A stretch of 64,000 nt of DNA from NCBI RefSeq assembly GCF_000275725.1, contig NZ_AJTS01000049.1, positions 233,716 through 297,715 of the forward strand, in the 5' to 3' direction. Shown piece after piece: positions 18,109 to 27,028 of this stretch (its first letter is position 1; each line of letters begins with the position of its first letter). The position numbers and the translations under genes were made by a program. Under the pieces are notes generated by a model. That model was given only the letters and a program-made list of their open reading frames with translations, had not been told where the DNA came from and did no database searches. The stretch comes from Vreelandella stevensii S18214. GTDB taxonomy: Bacteria; Pseudomonadota; Gammaproteobacteria; Pseudomonadales; Halomonadaceae.

Positions 18109-19133
18109 TGTTTGCTGCTTTTATAGGGAGCAGCGCCGCCCGGCGCTGCTCCGCAACGACCTGGATGCTGATACTGCTCACCGCCTTGCTGGCGGTGTGT
18201 GTCGTTAGCCTTGTGATTGGCGCGGGCCAGGTGGGCCCTGCGCGCGTATTGGGGCTGCTGCAAGGCGTGGACGACAGCGAAGCGCTGTTCGTGGTGCAGG
18301 AGCTGCGCGCCCCTCGTACCCTGATCGGCCTGACCGTAGGCGTAGCCCTGGGGGTCGCGGGCGCACTGCTGCAGGCCGTTTCGCGCAACCCGCTGGCCGA
18401 GCCGGGCCTGCTGGGGGTCAGCGTTGGGGCGGCATTCGCCGTGGCGCTGGCGCTGGTGCTGGGGGCCAGCGCCGCTACCCTGCGTATCTCCGTGGCCCAG
18501 CTGGGCGCACTGATCGGCTGTCTGTGCGTGCTCAGCGTGGCGCGCTTTCGCGGTGTCGGCAACGACCCGGTTCGGCTGGTGCTGGCCGGGGCAGCGTTTT
18601 CCGGGCTGTTGGGCTCGCTCAGTTCCCTGATACTGCTCTACGATCAGCGCGCTGCCGATGAAATCCGCTTCTGGGTCGTGGGCAGCCTGGCGGGCCGCCG
18701 TTTGGAGGACTGGTGGGCGGTGCTCCCCAGCCTGGCGGTGGCGGCGGCCACGGTCGCGCTCATTGCCCGCCCCCTGGCGGCGCTGGCGCTGGGCGAGCGG
18801 GCAGCCAGCGGCCTGGGGCATCGCCCCGGGCTGATTCGCTGGCTGGCGATTGGCTGTGTGGCGCTGCTGGTGGGGGCGGCCACGGCCATTGCCGGGCCGA
18901 TTGCCTTCGTCGGGCTGGTGGTGCCGTTCGTGGCCCGCGCCATTGCCGGGCCGGACATTCGCCGCACGCTCTGGTTCTGCCTGCCGATAGGCCCGTTGAT
19001 CGTACTCACCGCCGATATCATCTCCCGGGTCATCGTGGCGCCTTCCGAACTGCCGCTGGGCGTGCTCACGGCGCTGTGTGGCGCACCGGTGCTGATTGCC
19101 GTGGTGCGCGCTCGCCGTTTACCCATGCTGTGA
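18108..19133 (+). CDS. FecCD-family siderophore ABC permease 1
   Basis: A 341-residue inner-membrane permease with about nine or ten helices. ELRAPRTLIGLTVGVALGVAGALLQAVSRNPLAEPGLLGVS is the FecCD hallmark (R-P-R, then Q-x-x-x-R-N-P-L-A-x-P), and FVGLVVPFVARAIAGPDIR near the C-terminus contacts the ATPase. It starts by TGATG overlap with the binding protein. It should pair with the second permease as a heterodimer for ferric siderophore import. Confidence 0.9.
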   Translation: MFAAFIGSSAARRCSATTWMLILLTALLAVCVVSLVIGAGQVGPARVLGLLQGVDDSEALFVVQELRAPRTLIGLTVGVALGVAGALLQAVSRNPLAEPGLLGVSVGAAFAVALALVLGASAATLRISVAQLGALIGCLCVLSVARFRGVGNDPVRLVLAGAAFSGLLGSLSSLILLYDQRAADEIRFWVVGSLAGRRLEDWWAVLPSLAVAAATVALIARPLAALALGERAASGLGHRPGLIRWLAIGCVALLVGAATAIAGPIAFVGLVVPFVARAIAGPDIRRTLWFCLPIGPLIVLTADIISRVIVAPSELPLGVLTALCGAPVLIAVVRARRLPML

Positions 19134-19182
19134 CCCTCTCTTCATGCTGTGCAAGCCCGCTGCTTGCCTGGACGCTGACGCT

Positions 19183-20304
19183 ATGAAAATGACGGCAAAA
19201 TCGACGTTGGGTGCAAGGCCGATGTGGCCGATGACGACCCCCGCCCCCTTGGCCACGCCCGCTGCTACCCCGGCGGGCTATTGGCGTTTGCAGAGCACGT
19301 CAGGGCGCTACCATGTGTTGCTGGAGAAGCGTGCCGTGGCGGTGAATGCGGGGTTGCTGCTGGCGCTGATGGCCGCCAGCCTACTTTATTTGAGCCTGGG
19401 CAACGTGGCGCTGGCCCCTCGTGCAGTGCTGGCGGCGCTGGCCGGGCAGGGGGAGATGATGGCCACCTTCATGGTGCGCGAGCTGCGCCTGCCGCGCCTG
19501 CTGGCGGCGTGCTATACCGGGGCTGCCTTCGCCCTGGCCGGGGTGCTGATGCAGACCCTGGCCCGCAACCGCCTGGCCACGCCGGGCATCATCGGGATCG
19601 ACAACGGCGCCACTGCCTTTGCCGTGGCCTCGGTGGTGGGGTTGGGGGTGGGCATTGCCCCACCTGCCATGGCGCTGGCCGGGGCCACCACGGCGGCTGT
19701 GCTGACGTTCGGCCTGGCGGCGGGTAGCGGTACTCAGGGCTATCGGTTCATCGTGGCCGGCATTGGGGTAGGGGCCGTGTTTGGCGCCATTACTCAACTA
19801 CTGCTGGCGCGGGTCGCCATCGACACCGCCAATACCGCCTACCCGTGGACGGTCGGCTCGCTCAATGCACGGCCCAGCGGCAGCGTTCAACTGTTGGGCG
19901 TGGGGCTGCTGCTGGGCCTGGTGGCGGCCATGGCGCTGGCCCGCTCCCTGACCGTGCTGCGCTTCAAGGACGCCACGGCCAGTGGCCTGGGGGTCAGCGT
20001 CACCGCCCGCCGCTTTCAGGTGCTGATGCTCTCGGTGGTGTTGACCGCCTTCGCCGTTGCCGTGGCAGGGCCGGTGGGCATGGTGGCGCTGATTGGGCCT
20101 GAAATCGCTCGCTCACTCTCCAGCGCTCGCCATGTGCCGATTCTGGCCGCCACCCTGGCCGGGGCGCTGGTGATGGTGCTGGCCGACCTGGCCGGGCGAA
20201 CCCTGTTTGCGCCCATCGAGATTCCGGTGGGCATCGTCACGGCCGTGGTCGGCGGCCCTTGGTTATTATGGATTTTAATGCGCCCGCAACGGAGTCGCCC
20301 ATGA
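19183..20304 (+). CDS. FecCD-family siderophore ABC permease 2
   Basis: A 373-residue permease. The first 50 residues are a Pro/Ala/Thr-rich extension before the first helix, unusual for the family and possibly a sign that the true start is further in. The core carries ELRLPRLLAACYTGAAFALAGVLMQTLARNRLATPGIIGID; note RNRLATP where RNPLA is usual. ALIGPEIARSLSS is the probable ATPase contact. The ATG at 19183 lacks a strong ribosome site. Its stop overlaps the ATPase start by four bases (ATGA). Confidence 0.86.
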   Translation: MKMTAKSTLGARPMWPMTTPAPLATPAATPAGYWRLQSTSGRYHVLLEKRAVAVNAGLLLALMAASLLYLSLGNVALAPRAVLAALAGQGEMMATFMVRELRLPRLLAACYTGAAFALAGVLMQTLARNRLATPGIIGIDNGATAFAVASVVGLGVGIAPPAMALAGATTAAVLTFGLAAGSGTQGYRFIVAGIGVGAVFGAITQLLLARVAIDTANTAYPWTVGSLNARPSGSVQLLGVGLLLGLVAAMALARSLTVLRFKDATASGLGVSVTARRFQVLMLSVVLTAFAVAVAGPVGMVALIGPEIARSLSSARHVPILAATLAGALVMVLADLAGRTLFAPIEIPVGIVTAVVGGPWLLWILMRPQRSRP

Positions 20305-21110
20305 GCACTGCCCCCGGTTTACCCACCCTGGCCACCGACGCGCTCAGCATGAGTTATGGCCAACGCCAGGTGATCAAGGAGCTGGGCGTCGAGCTGCCCA
20401 GCGGCAAGGTAACGGCCATCGTTGGCCCCAACGGCTGTGGTAAATCCACGCTGCTCTCGGGGCTTGCCCGGCTGCATAAGCCCGACGGCGGCGCCGTACT
20501 GCTCGATGGCCACGACATTCAGCGCCTGCCCACGCGCCAGCTCGCCACCCGACTGGCGCTGCTGCCCCAGGAAGCCGTGGCCCCCGAGGGGCTCACCGTC
20601 ACCGAGCTGATTCGCTTTGGCCGCCAGCCCCACCAGGGGTGGCTACGCCAATGGTCGGCGGAAGACCAGCAGGTCGTGCAGCACGCGCTGACCGCCGCAG
20701 GCCTGGAAGCGCTGGCCAACCGGCCGCTGGAAGCTCTCTCGGGCGGGCAGCGCCAGCGTGCCTGGATCGCCATGACCATTGCCCAGCAAACGCCGCTGCT
20801 GCTGCTTGACGAGCCCACCTCAGCGTTAGACCTGGGCCACCAGATCGAAGTCTTCGAGCTGGTGCGCACGCTGGCCTGCCATGGCCGCACTGTGGTGATG
20901 GTGCTGCACGACCTGGCCAGCGCCTGCCGCTACGCCGACCACCTGATTGCCATGCGCGATGGCCAGATCGTTGACCAAGGTGCGCCAGCCGATGTGGTGA
21001 CACCAGCCTTGGTGCGCGCGCTCTATCAGGTAGAATGCACGCTGTTGCTGGACCCGGATACCGGCAGCCCGCTGCTCGCCAACGTGCGCCGCGCCGAACG
21101 TTCTGAATGA
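20301..21110 (+). CDS. Siderophore ABC transporter ATPase, FecE/FepC type
   Basis: A 269-residue ATPase with Walker A GPNGCGKSTLL, Q-loop LLPQEAVAPEGLTV, signature LSGGQRQRAWIAM, Walker B LLLLDEPTSALD and switch His in VLHDLASAC. The VAPEGLTVTELIRFGR segment is characteristic of ferric-siderophore ATPases. It powers import through the two permeases encoded just upstream. The start at 20301 has GGAG seven bases before it. Confidence 0.9.
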   Translation: MSTAPGLPTLATDALSMSYGQRQVIKELGVELPSGKVTAIVGPNGCGKSTLLSGLARLHKPDGGAVLLDGHDIQRLPTRQLATRLALLPQEAVAPEGLTVTELIRFGRQPHQGWLRQWSAEDQQVVQHALTAAGLEALANRPLEALSGGQRQRAWIAMTIAQQTPLLLLDEPTSALDLGHQIEVFELVRTLACHGRTVVMVLHDLASACRYADHLIAMRDGQIVDQGAPADVVTPALVRALYQVECTLLLDPDTGSPLLANVRRAERSE

Positions 21111-21112
21111 GC

Positions 21113-21133
21113 GGAGCCCCGTGCAGGGGCTCC
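21113..21133 (+). other. Intercistronic hairpin
   Basis: GGAGCCCC/GGGGCTCC with a 5-base loop, two bases after the ATPase stop and without a T tract. It probably tunes mRNA stability or partial termination before the next ABC gene. Confidence 0.45.
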
Positions 21134-21173
21134 AGGCCAAAAAATACATGACAACACGCTAAAAGGAACCCTC

Positions 21174-23009
21174 GTGGCCGCTTCAACGCCCAGTTCTTCC
21201 GCCAGTTCTGCCAACCAAAGTTTTCAGGCGTTGGTCAGGCTGCTGCGCTACGCCAAGGGGTATCGTCGGCGGATTACCGCTGCCACGATCTGCTCCATCA
21301 TCAACAAGCTGTTCGATATTGCCCCGGAAATTCTCATCGGTGTCGCCATCGATGTGGTGGTCAACCAGGAGAACAGCTTCGTGGCCCGCCTGGGGTTCGA
21401 AACCCCGCACGAGCAGATCGCCATCCTCGCGGTGCTGACCTTCTTTATCTGGGCGGGGGAGTCGCTATTCGAGTACCTGTACCAGGTGCTGTGGCGCAAT
21501 CTGGCCCAGCGGCTCCAGGCCGACCTGCGCCAGGATGCCTATGAGCACGCCCAGCGGCTCGACATGGCGTTTTTCGAATCGAAGAGCTCAGGCCAGCTGG
21601 TGGCCACCATGAACGATGACGTCAACCAGCTGGAGCGCTTTCTGGACGGCGGCGCCAACGCGCTGATTCAGGTGGGAGTGACCGTGGTGGCGGTGGGGGC
21701 CGTGTTCTTCGTGCTTTCCCCGCTGATTGCGCTGCTGGCCTTCACGCCCATCCCGCTGATCATCTGGGGAGCGTTCTTCTTCCAGCGCAAGGCGGGGCCG
21801 CTCTACAGCGAGGTGCGTGAGAAAGTGGGCGACCTTTCCAGCCGACTCTCCAACAACCTGAGCGGCATTGCCACCATCAAGAGCTTCACCAGTGAAGCCC
21901 GTGAGGCCGAACGCCTGCGCAGCGCCAGTGAAGCCTATGTAGATGCCAACCGTCAGGCGATCAGGGTCAGTTCGGCGTTTATTCCGGTCATCCGCATGGC
22001 CATTCTGGCGGGCTTTTTGGCCACCTTCACCGTGGGCGGCATGATGGCGCTCAACGGCAGCCTCAACGTAGGCGCCTACGGCGTGCTGGTGTTTCTGACC
22101 CAGCGCCTGCTCTGGCCGCTGACCGGGCTGGCCCAGGTCATCGACCTGTTCGAACGCGCCATGGCCAGCACCAAGCGTATCCTGGACCTGCTGGAAGTCC
22201 CCATCACGGTGAAAGACGACAGCACCCAGGCATTGGCCGCACCGGTGAAAGGCGAGGTGCGCTTCGAAGCGGTGAGCTTCCAGTACGAGGCCAGCCAGGT
22301 AGGCGTGAACGGGGTAGACCTGCACGTTCCGGCGGGCACCACGCTGGCCCTGGTGGGGGCCACGGGGTCGGGTAAATCGACGTTGATCAAGCTGCTGCTG
22401 CGCTTCTACGACCCTGCCAGTGGCCGCGTGCTGGTCGATGGCCAGCCCATCACCGAGGTCAGCATGCATTCGCTGCGGCAGGCCATCGGCCTGGTCAGCC
22501 AGGACGTGTACCTGTTCGAGGGCAGTATTCGCGACAACATCGCCTACGGCATGCCCGATGCCGACGAAGCCGCCATCATCGAGGCCGCCAAAACCGCAGA
22601 AGCCTGGAGCTTTATCGAGACACTGCCCCAAGGGCTGGACACCCCGGTGGGGGAGCGGGGCGTACGCCTTTCCGGTGGCCAACGCCAGCGCCTTTCCCTG
22701 GCCCGGGCGCTGCTCAAGAACCCGCCTATTCTGGTGCTGGACGAAGCCACCAGCGCCGTGGACAACGAAACCGAAGCGGCAATCCAGCGCTCGCTGAAGC
22801 GCATTGCCCACGGGCGTACGGTCATCATGATTGCCCACCGGCTTTCCACCATCGTGCATGCCGATGAAATCGTCGTGATCGAGAAGGGCCAGGTAGCGGA
22901 GCGCGGCAGCCATGCCAGCCTGCTACAGGCCGATGGCCACTACGCCGCCCAGTGGCGGGTACAAACCGGAGCCGCCCAAGCGGGCGATGTGGAAGTGCTG
23001 GGCCGCTAG
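21174..23009 (+). CDS. Fused permease-ATPase ABC transporter (exporter fold)
   Basis: A 611-residue half-transporter. Residues about 20-330 form a six-helix exporter-type membrane domain. The ATPase follows, with Walker A GATGSGKSTLIKLLLRFYDP, signature LSGGQRQRLSLARALL, Walker B ILVLDEATSAVD and MIAHRLSTI. It starts with GTG at 21174 behind AAGGA, 63 bases after the siderophore ATPase gene, so it is likely in the same operon. Exporter-fold proteins in siderophore loci either export siderophore or act in uptake (YbtPQ and IrtAB type); the direction cannot be decided here. It presumably homodimerises. Confidence 0.87.
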   Translation: MAASTPSSSASSANQSFQALVRLLRYAKGYRRRITAATICSIINKLFDIAPEILIGVAIDVVVNQENSFVARLGFETPHEQIAILAVLTFFIWAGESLFEYLYQVLWRNLAQRLQADLRQDAYEHAQRLDMAFFESKSSGQLVATMNDDVNQLERFLDGGANALIQVGVTVVAVGAVFFVLSPLIALLAFTPIPLIIWGAFFFQRKAGPLYSEVREKVGDLSSRLSNNLSGIATIKSFTSEAREAERLRSASEAYVDANRQAIRVSSAFIPVIRMAILAGFLATFTVGGMMALNGSLNVGAYGVLVFLTQRLLWPLTGLAQVIDLFERAMASTKRILDLLEVPITVKDDSTQALAAPVKGEVRFEAVSFQYEASQVGVNGVDLHVPAGTTLALVGATGSGKSTLIKLLLRFYDPASGRVLVDGQPITEVSMHSLRQAIGLVSQDVYLFEGSIRDNIAYGMPDADEAAIIEAAKTAEAWSFIETLPQGLDTPVGERGVRLSGGQRQRLSLARALLKNPPILVLDEATSAVDNETEAAIQRSLKRIAHGRTVIMIAHRLSTIVHADEIVVIEKGQVAERGSHASLLQADGHYAAQWRVQTGAAQAGDVEVLGR

Positions 23010-23032
23010 GCCGTCACATGCCACGTACTCAG

Positions 23033-23056
23033 GCGCCGCCCCATGGGCGGCGCTTG
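23033..23056. terminator. Terminator between convergent genes
   Basis: A 9-bp GC-rich stem GCGCCGCCC/GGGCGGCGC with a CAT loop ends the siderophore operon. It lies only a few bases from the YceI gene stop on the opposite strand. The T-rich tail is short. Confidence 0.65.
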
Positions 23057-23059
23057 CGT

Positions 23060-23635
23060 TTAGCGGTTCACCAACAGCGCGTTCAGGGTCACCGGCACAT
23101 GCTCATCGATCTGCTGATAGCCCAGCAGGGAAAGCACCGTGCGCAGCGTGCTGTTGGCCATCAGGGCATTGCCATCCAGCGCCATCGGTTCGGCATGGGT
23201 GACACGCACTTCGTTCAGCCCGACGCGGGTAAAGCGCAGCGGCACTGCTTCCTCCTGGGTCAGCCGGTCGGTTTGGACTCGAAAGGTCAGGGTTTCCACA
23301 AGCTCCTCGCCCATGTCCAAGCGGTCCAGGCGCTCGGGTGGCATCTGTGCCACCAGCGTCACCAGCGGCGTATTGGCCAGCAGGCCCACCCACGGCGGCA
23401 GGTCACCCAAACGTTGAAGCACGTCGGTCTGGCTCAGCCGGAGCGGCAGGCGCAGCGTGCCATCGGGGGAGATATCGCCCTGCAAATTGCTCACGTGATG
23501 ATGATGAGTTTGCGGCGCGCTACCGTCCAACTGGGTGATGGACGCCCGCACCTGCGATTGGGCAGGGTCCAACTGCCAGTCGGCCTGAACGGGCAGCGCC
23601 AGCAGCAGCGGAAAAAGAGCAATCAAGGCTTTCAC
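23060..23635 (-). CDS. YceI-family periplasmic protein
   Basis: A 191-residue protein with a signal peptide cleaved near PVQADWQLD. The mature part follows the YceI lipocalin-like fold (WQLDPAQSQVRAS at the start, LRLSQTDVLQRL, VGLNEVRVTHAEPMALDGNALM). YceI proteins bind isoprenoid or similar lipids; the ligand here is unknown. An HHHH run in TQLDGSAPQTHHHHVS is unusual and could bind metal. It is convergent with the siderophore operon. Confidence 0.82.
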   Translation of the reverse strand: MKALIALFPLLLALPVQADWQLDPAQSQVRASITQLDGSAPQTHHHHVSNLQGDISPDGTLRLPLRLSQTDVLQRLGDLPPWVGLLANTPLVTLVAQMPPERLDRLDMGEELVETLTFRVQTDRLTQEEAVPLRFTRVGLNEVRVTHAEPMALDGNALMANSTLRTVLSLLGYQQIDEHVPVTLNALLVNR

Positions 23636-23819
23636 AGCGTGTCTCCATAGAAGCAGTCATCAGCAGACCCCGGCCGCGCCGATTAGTGCCCGAAGGCCCG
23701 TGGGCAACCGCATCACGTCAGGTATCGCAGCCTGCCCGAAAAAGTGCCGCCCCACCACAAGATAGCGCCCCAAGGGGTAGCCGTGCCCCCACACATTCGC
23801 TATGATATGCACGCTTTTC

Positions 23820-23896
<77 letters not shown>

Positions 23897-23945
23897 TTAA
23901 AATCAATCGCTTACGATTCTTGCTTGGTGAGTCCCATAGTCCGAG

Positions 23946-23962
23946 GGTACAGTTTCGGTACA
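23946..23962 (+). promoter_or_regulatory. Candidate integrase arm sites, left
   Basis: Two GGTACA motifs spaced 11 bases apart, at 23946 and 23957, lie between the tRNA and the integrase start. The same pair with the same spacing occurs near the right end (34737 and 34748). Confidence 0.5.
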
Positions 23963-23993
23963 CTGCCGATCCTTCAGCCCCCTGGAGATTTTC

Positions 23994-25052
23994 GTGGCCA
24001 CCATCGTCAAGACCCCCTCTGGTAGCTGGAAAGCCGTCATCCGCAAGACAGGCTGGCCGACTACTGCCAAGACTTTCCGCACGAAGCGTGATGCCCAGGA
24101 CTGGGCACGCCGCACCGAAGACGAAATGGTGCGCGGTGTCTATATCCAGCGCAGCGCCTCGGAGCGCATGACGCTCGAGGCCGCCCTCAAGCGCTACCTT
24201 GCTGATGTCACCCCCACTAAGAAGCCCAGCACTCAGAAAAGTGAGCGCCAGAAGGCCAACACGCTGAACGAGCATCTAGGCAAATACTCCCTCGCAGCCC
24301 TCACGCCGGAGCTGATCGCCAACTACCGCGACATGCGGCTCAATACCCTGGGGCGACGGGGGCAGCCTATCAGCCCTAATACTGTGCGCCTGGAGTTGGC
24401 CCTGCTTGGCCATCTCTACACAGTGGCCATCCAGGAGTGGGGGCTGGGCCTGGCATACAACCCGGTTCAAAATATCCGCAAACCCAGTCCAGGAGAGGGG
24501 CGCAACCGCCGCCTAAGTGCCGACGAGGAAAAGCGGCTCTTCGCCGTGCTGCGACAGCACAGCAACCCTATGCTGGTTTGGATCGCCAGAATCGCCCTAG
24601 AGACGGGCATGCGCTCGTCGGAGATCCTGACCCTAACTCGCTCCCAGGTCGACGTGAAACGCCGTGTGGTGCGCCTCACAGACACTAAGAACAACGAAGC
24701 CCGCTTGGTACCGCTGACCCAGGCGGCTACCGAGGTGTTCAAGCAGGCGTTGAACAACCCGGTGCGGCCGCTCGACTGTGGCTTGGTGTTCTTCGGTGAG
24801 CCTGGCAGGGACGGCAAGCGCGGCCCCTATGCCTACACCAAGCTCTGGAACCAGGCGAAGAAGAAGGCAGGGCTCGATGACTTCCGCTTTCATGATCTGC
24901 GCCACGAGGCCGTCAGCCGGCTGGTGGAGGCGGGGCTGTCTGACCAAGAGGTCGCCGCGATCAGTGGCCACAAGTCAATGCAGATGCTGCGGCGATATAC
25001 GCATCTGAGAGCAGAAGATCTTGTCTTGAAGCTAGATCGCATTAAAAGCTAA
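23994..25052 (+). CDS. int: Tyrosine-type site-specific integrase
   Basis: A 352-residue recombinase. The N-terminus (SWKAVIRKTGWPTTAKTFRTKRDAQ) resembles an arm-type DNA-binding domain, then a SAM-like core-binding domain, then the catalytic domain. Active-site residues are present: Arg207 (ETGMRSSEI), a Lys in TDTKNNEARLVPL, His300 and Arg303 (HDLRHEA), His326 (ISGHKS) and nucleophile Tyr335 (RRYTHL). It starts with GTG at 23994 behind GGAG. Its place next to the tRNA is that of an integrase that recombines into the tRNA 3' half. Confidence 0.93.
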   Translation: MATIVKTPSGSWKAVIRKTGWPTTAKTFRTKRDAQDWARRTEDEMVRGVYIQRSASERMTLEAALKRYLADVTPTKKPSTQKSERQKANTLNEHLGKYSLAALTPELIANYRDMRLNTLGRRGQPISPNTVRLELALLGHLYTVAIQEWGLGLAYNPVQNIRKPSPGEGRNRRLSADEEKRLFAVLRQHSNPMLVWIARIALETGMRSSEILTLTRSQVDVKRRVVRLTDTKNNEARLVPLTQAATEVFKQALNNPVRPLDCGLVFFGEPGRDGKRGPYAYTKLWNQAKKKAGLDDFRFHDLRHEAVSRLVEAGLSDQEVAAISGHKSMQMLRRYTHLRAEDLVLKLDRIKS

Positions 25053-25153
25053 TAAACTAGCCTTTTGGTTATAGTTGGCTGGGTTGATACCAATGCTTTG
25101 TTGCTTTTGGGTAATGAAGTATTGATAAGTTTGCTCTGATTGTGGCTGTCTAT

Positions 25154-25197
25154 CCATAATAATAAGAATAATAATCTTATTATTCTTATTATTATGG
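25154..25197. repeat. 44-base near-perfect AT-rich palindrome
   Basis: A 21-bp perfect inverted repeat with a 2-base centre, bounded by CC and GG and made mainly of AAT/ATT steps. It lies 100 bases downstream of the integrase in a 370-base gene-free stretch (25053-25424). Possible roles are a terminator, a protein-binding site or a replication or single-strand origin hairpin. Confidence 0.8.
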
Positions 25198-25424
25198 CCT
25201 CATTTCGGGTTCCTTGCTCTCATCGTTGTGAGATTTGTTAAATTTTGTTAATTATTTAAGCGCCTGAAATTTCGTGCTTTTTCCTCTCGTTGTTTCTTCA
25301 AAATAATACACCTTGATAATCAATTTATAACGCATTGATTGATGTGAAAGAGGAATCCGCTTGAGCTTTGGCTTTTCTTGTTTAGCATTGATTACGTCGA
25401 TGTATGATTGATGGGGTGCTAGCT

Positions 25425-25646
25425 ATGAAAGTCGAAGATTACCTTGTTGAGCGGTTCGGCTTGCTGATGAGCATATCAGACTTGGCGGACCTTCTTGGTC
25501 GTTCGCCCGATGGCGTACGGGTTTCGCTTTATTCAGATACAGAAGTCTCAAGAAAGCTGAAACCGACGATGGTAAAGGTGGGGCGTCGAGTCTACTTTCG
25601 TACGCTCCAAGTAAAAGACGCATTATGTTTGGAGTCTTCTGAATGA
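25425..25646 (+). CDS. Small DNA-binding protein, AlpA/excisionase-like
   Basis: A 73-residue protein with a probable winged-HTH fold: SISDLADLLGRSPDGVRVSLYS as the helix-turn-helix and MVKVGRRVYFRTLQVKDAL as the wing, a layout seen in AlpA/Xis-type proteins of integrated elements. It could direct excision or repress the promoter region behind it. ATG at 25425 is preferred for the GGGG-rich site upstream; an ATG at 25404 has none. It overlaps the next gene by four bases. Confidence 0.65.
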   Translation: MKVEDYLVERFGLLMSISDLADLLGRSPDGVRVSLYSDTEVSRKLKPTMVKVGRRVYFRTLQVKDALCLESSE

Positions 25647-26329
25647 TGCGTAATAGCTCGTCGGTAGTGAAAGAAATTTTGGGAAGAGTTATTGCCTACC
25701 ATACGGCATTCACACTTCTTCCTGGAGTTTCGGTTCCAGGTGCAGTTTTTATCAGCCAAGCTTTTTACTGGAGTAAAAACTCTAAGACAAAAGCTCGTAA
25801 TGGATGGTTTTATAAAAATCAACGAGGCGAAGATAGTTGGGAATCAGAAACTGGATTAACGCCAAAGCAACAGGCCAATGCTAGAAGATCGCTAGTAGAA
25901 ATTGGTGTCCTCGAAGAAGAGAGGAGAGATATTCCTGCCAAAATTTGGTATCGGGTGAACTGCGATCGCTTGCTTGAGCTTCTGGCGGAGCAACTCGACG
26001 AAGAGCCTTCTGGAAGTGGTTGTAATTCTCAGTTTTTACCTTTGGTAGATTCTACTATCCCACTTGGCCAATCTGGTGATCATTATGGTCAAGCCTTGAT
26101 TCTACCAAAGGTCAAATCTATTACAGAGAATACAACAAAGATTACATCAAAAAATAAAAACACGGCGCTCAATGCTGGGAGTCATCCTGGATTTGAATCA
26201 AAATTGACGCGGGCCGAGATGGCTGAGTTGCTGGGTCAGCAAAGAGCAGACCTTATAGCCAGAAACTACGGCAGCGATAAAGTTGGAGCTCCAGCTGTAG
26301 AGGAAATGCGTAGAACCCTTCGCACCTAA
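25643..26329 (+). CDS. Replication-initiation-like winged-helix protein
   Basis: A 228-residue protein. The N-terminal 110 residues contain a pattern common in plasmid and phage replication-associated proteins: VFISQAFYWSKN, NGWFYKNQ, WESETGLTPKQQANARRSLVEIGVLEEERR, IWYRVN. The middle is polar and low in complexity. The C-terminus has GLSQ-like helices. It might initiate replication of the excised form; direct evidence is lacking. It overlaps the preceding regulator (ATGA). Confidence 0.6.
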   Translation: MMRNSSSVVKEILGRVIAYHTAFTLLPGVSVPGAVFISQAFYWSKNSKTKARNGWFYKNQRGEDSWESETGLTPKQQANARRSLVEIGVLEEERRDIPAKIWYRVNCDRLLELLAEQLDEEPSGSGCNSQFLPLVDSTIPLGQSGDHYGQALILPKVKSITENTTKITSKNKNTALNAGSHPGFESKLTRAEMAELLGQQRADLIARNYGSDKVGAPAVEEMRRTLRT

Positions 26330-26338
26330 GATCTAAGC

Positions 26339-26372
26339 GGCGCGGAGCGGGGGTGATGGCCCCGACCGCGCC
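26339..26372 (+). other. Strong two-step hairpin
   Basis: GGCGCGG pairs with CCGCGCC, and inside it CGGGG pairs with CCCCG around a 7-base loop. It sits 30 bases before the next gene and has no T tract, so it is more likely an RNA regulatory or stability element than a terminator. Confidence 0.5.
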
Positions 26373-26402
26373 TAACCAAGTCTGCCTGCATAGGAGGCAA
26401 CC

Positions 26403-26723
26403 ATGGCTATCAAACAGGATACCACACGTACTCTCACTGATATTAGCTTGTCTCGGCTATGCCGATCACACGCTGTTGAACGACTCGCAATCGAGAGTGA
26501 GATTCAAACATTAATGATTACTGCTGGTTATGCCAGAGACTTTCTGGTCGAAGGGCTAGAAGCGCTGCCAGAGGATTTCTTCACATGTATTGAGGAGATG
26601 AAAGAGGTAATGGAATCCATCGACTTGAAGAGCTTGGATTTTGAGCAACGGTCTTTGACCATCAAACGAAAGAAGCGCCGTATTGAAGCAAATGCGGCCC
26701 AGCGAAAGGAGACTCAACAATGA
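26403..26723 (+). CDS. Unknown helical protein of the mobile element
   Basis: A 106-residue protein with an AGGAGG ribosome site. It is predicted mostly helical, with a basic C-terminus (TIKRKKRRIEANAAQRKE) that could bind nucleic acid. No family is recognised. It overlaps the EexN-like gene by four bases, so the two are coupled, and it is the first gene of a likely operon through 28518. Confidence 0.6.
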   Translation: MAIKQDTTRTLTDISLSRLCRSHAVERLAIESEIQTLMITAGYARDFLVEGLEALPEDFFTCIEEMKEVMESIDLKSLDFEQRSLTIKRKKRRIEANAAQRKETQQ

Positions 26724-27019
26724 TTTCGTGCGCACGAAAAATCGCTTTTGTGACGATGGTAAGTATTGCTCTATCAGCCTGTACGGAAGATGACACTACC
26801 GCTACCGGAGCTACAAGGACTGTGGAGTGGTTTCAGGAGCATGCCGAGGAGCGCGACGCGATACTGAAGGAGTGCTGGAACAACCCTGGTGAACTGGCAG
26901 GAGAACCAAACTGCGCCAATGCTGAACAGGCATCTCGTCTGGATAGCTCTGGTACTCTTCGAGATATCGATATTCCGCCTCTCCGGTTTGGTCAGCGCGA
27001 CCAAGAAAGTGATGATTAG
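26720..27019 (+). CDS. EexN-like entry-exclusion lipoprotein
   Basis: A 99-residue protein with a signal ending in the lipobox LSAC. The mature part carries TVEWFQEHAEERDAILKEC, then NNPGE and PNCANAEQA, the pattern of EexN-family lipoproteins from conjugative plasmids. Such proteins block entry of related plasmids at the recipient membrane. The start codon is overlapped by a palindromic operator-like sequence (26724-26739). A VirB6-like gene follows nine bases downstream, the usual partner location. Confidence 0.78.
   Translation: MISCARKIAFVTMVSIALSACTEDDTTATGATRTVEWFQEHAEERDAILKECWNNPGELAGEPNCANAEQASRLDSSGTLRDIDIPPLRFGQRDQESDD
26724..26739. promoter_or_regulatory. Palindromic operator-like site 1
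   Basis: TTTCGTGCGCACGAAA, a perfect 16-base palindrome, coincides with codons 2-7 of the EexN-like gene. It recurs exactly at 28586 and with one change at 28712. Confidence 0.6.
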
Positions 27020-27028
27020 GGGGAAAGC

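Noticed and set aside
21588-22913. A 441-codon - strand frame opposite the fused ABC transporter
   Set aside because: The + strand encodes an unmistakable ABC protein; the antisense product is His/Gln/Gly-rich with no motif.
25154-25197. A CRISPR-like or tandem repeat
   Set aside because: It is a single inverted repeat; no repeat-spacer periodicity is present anywhere in the window.
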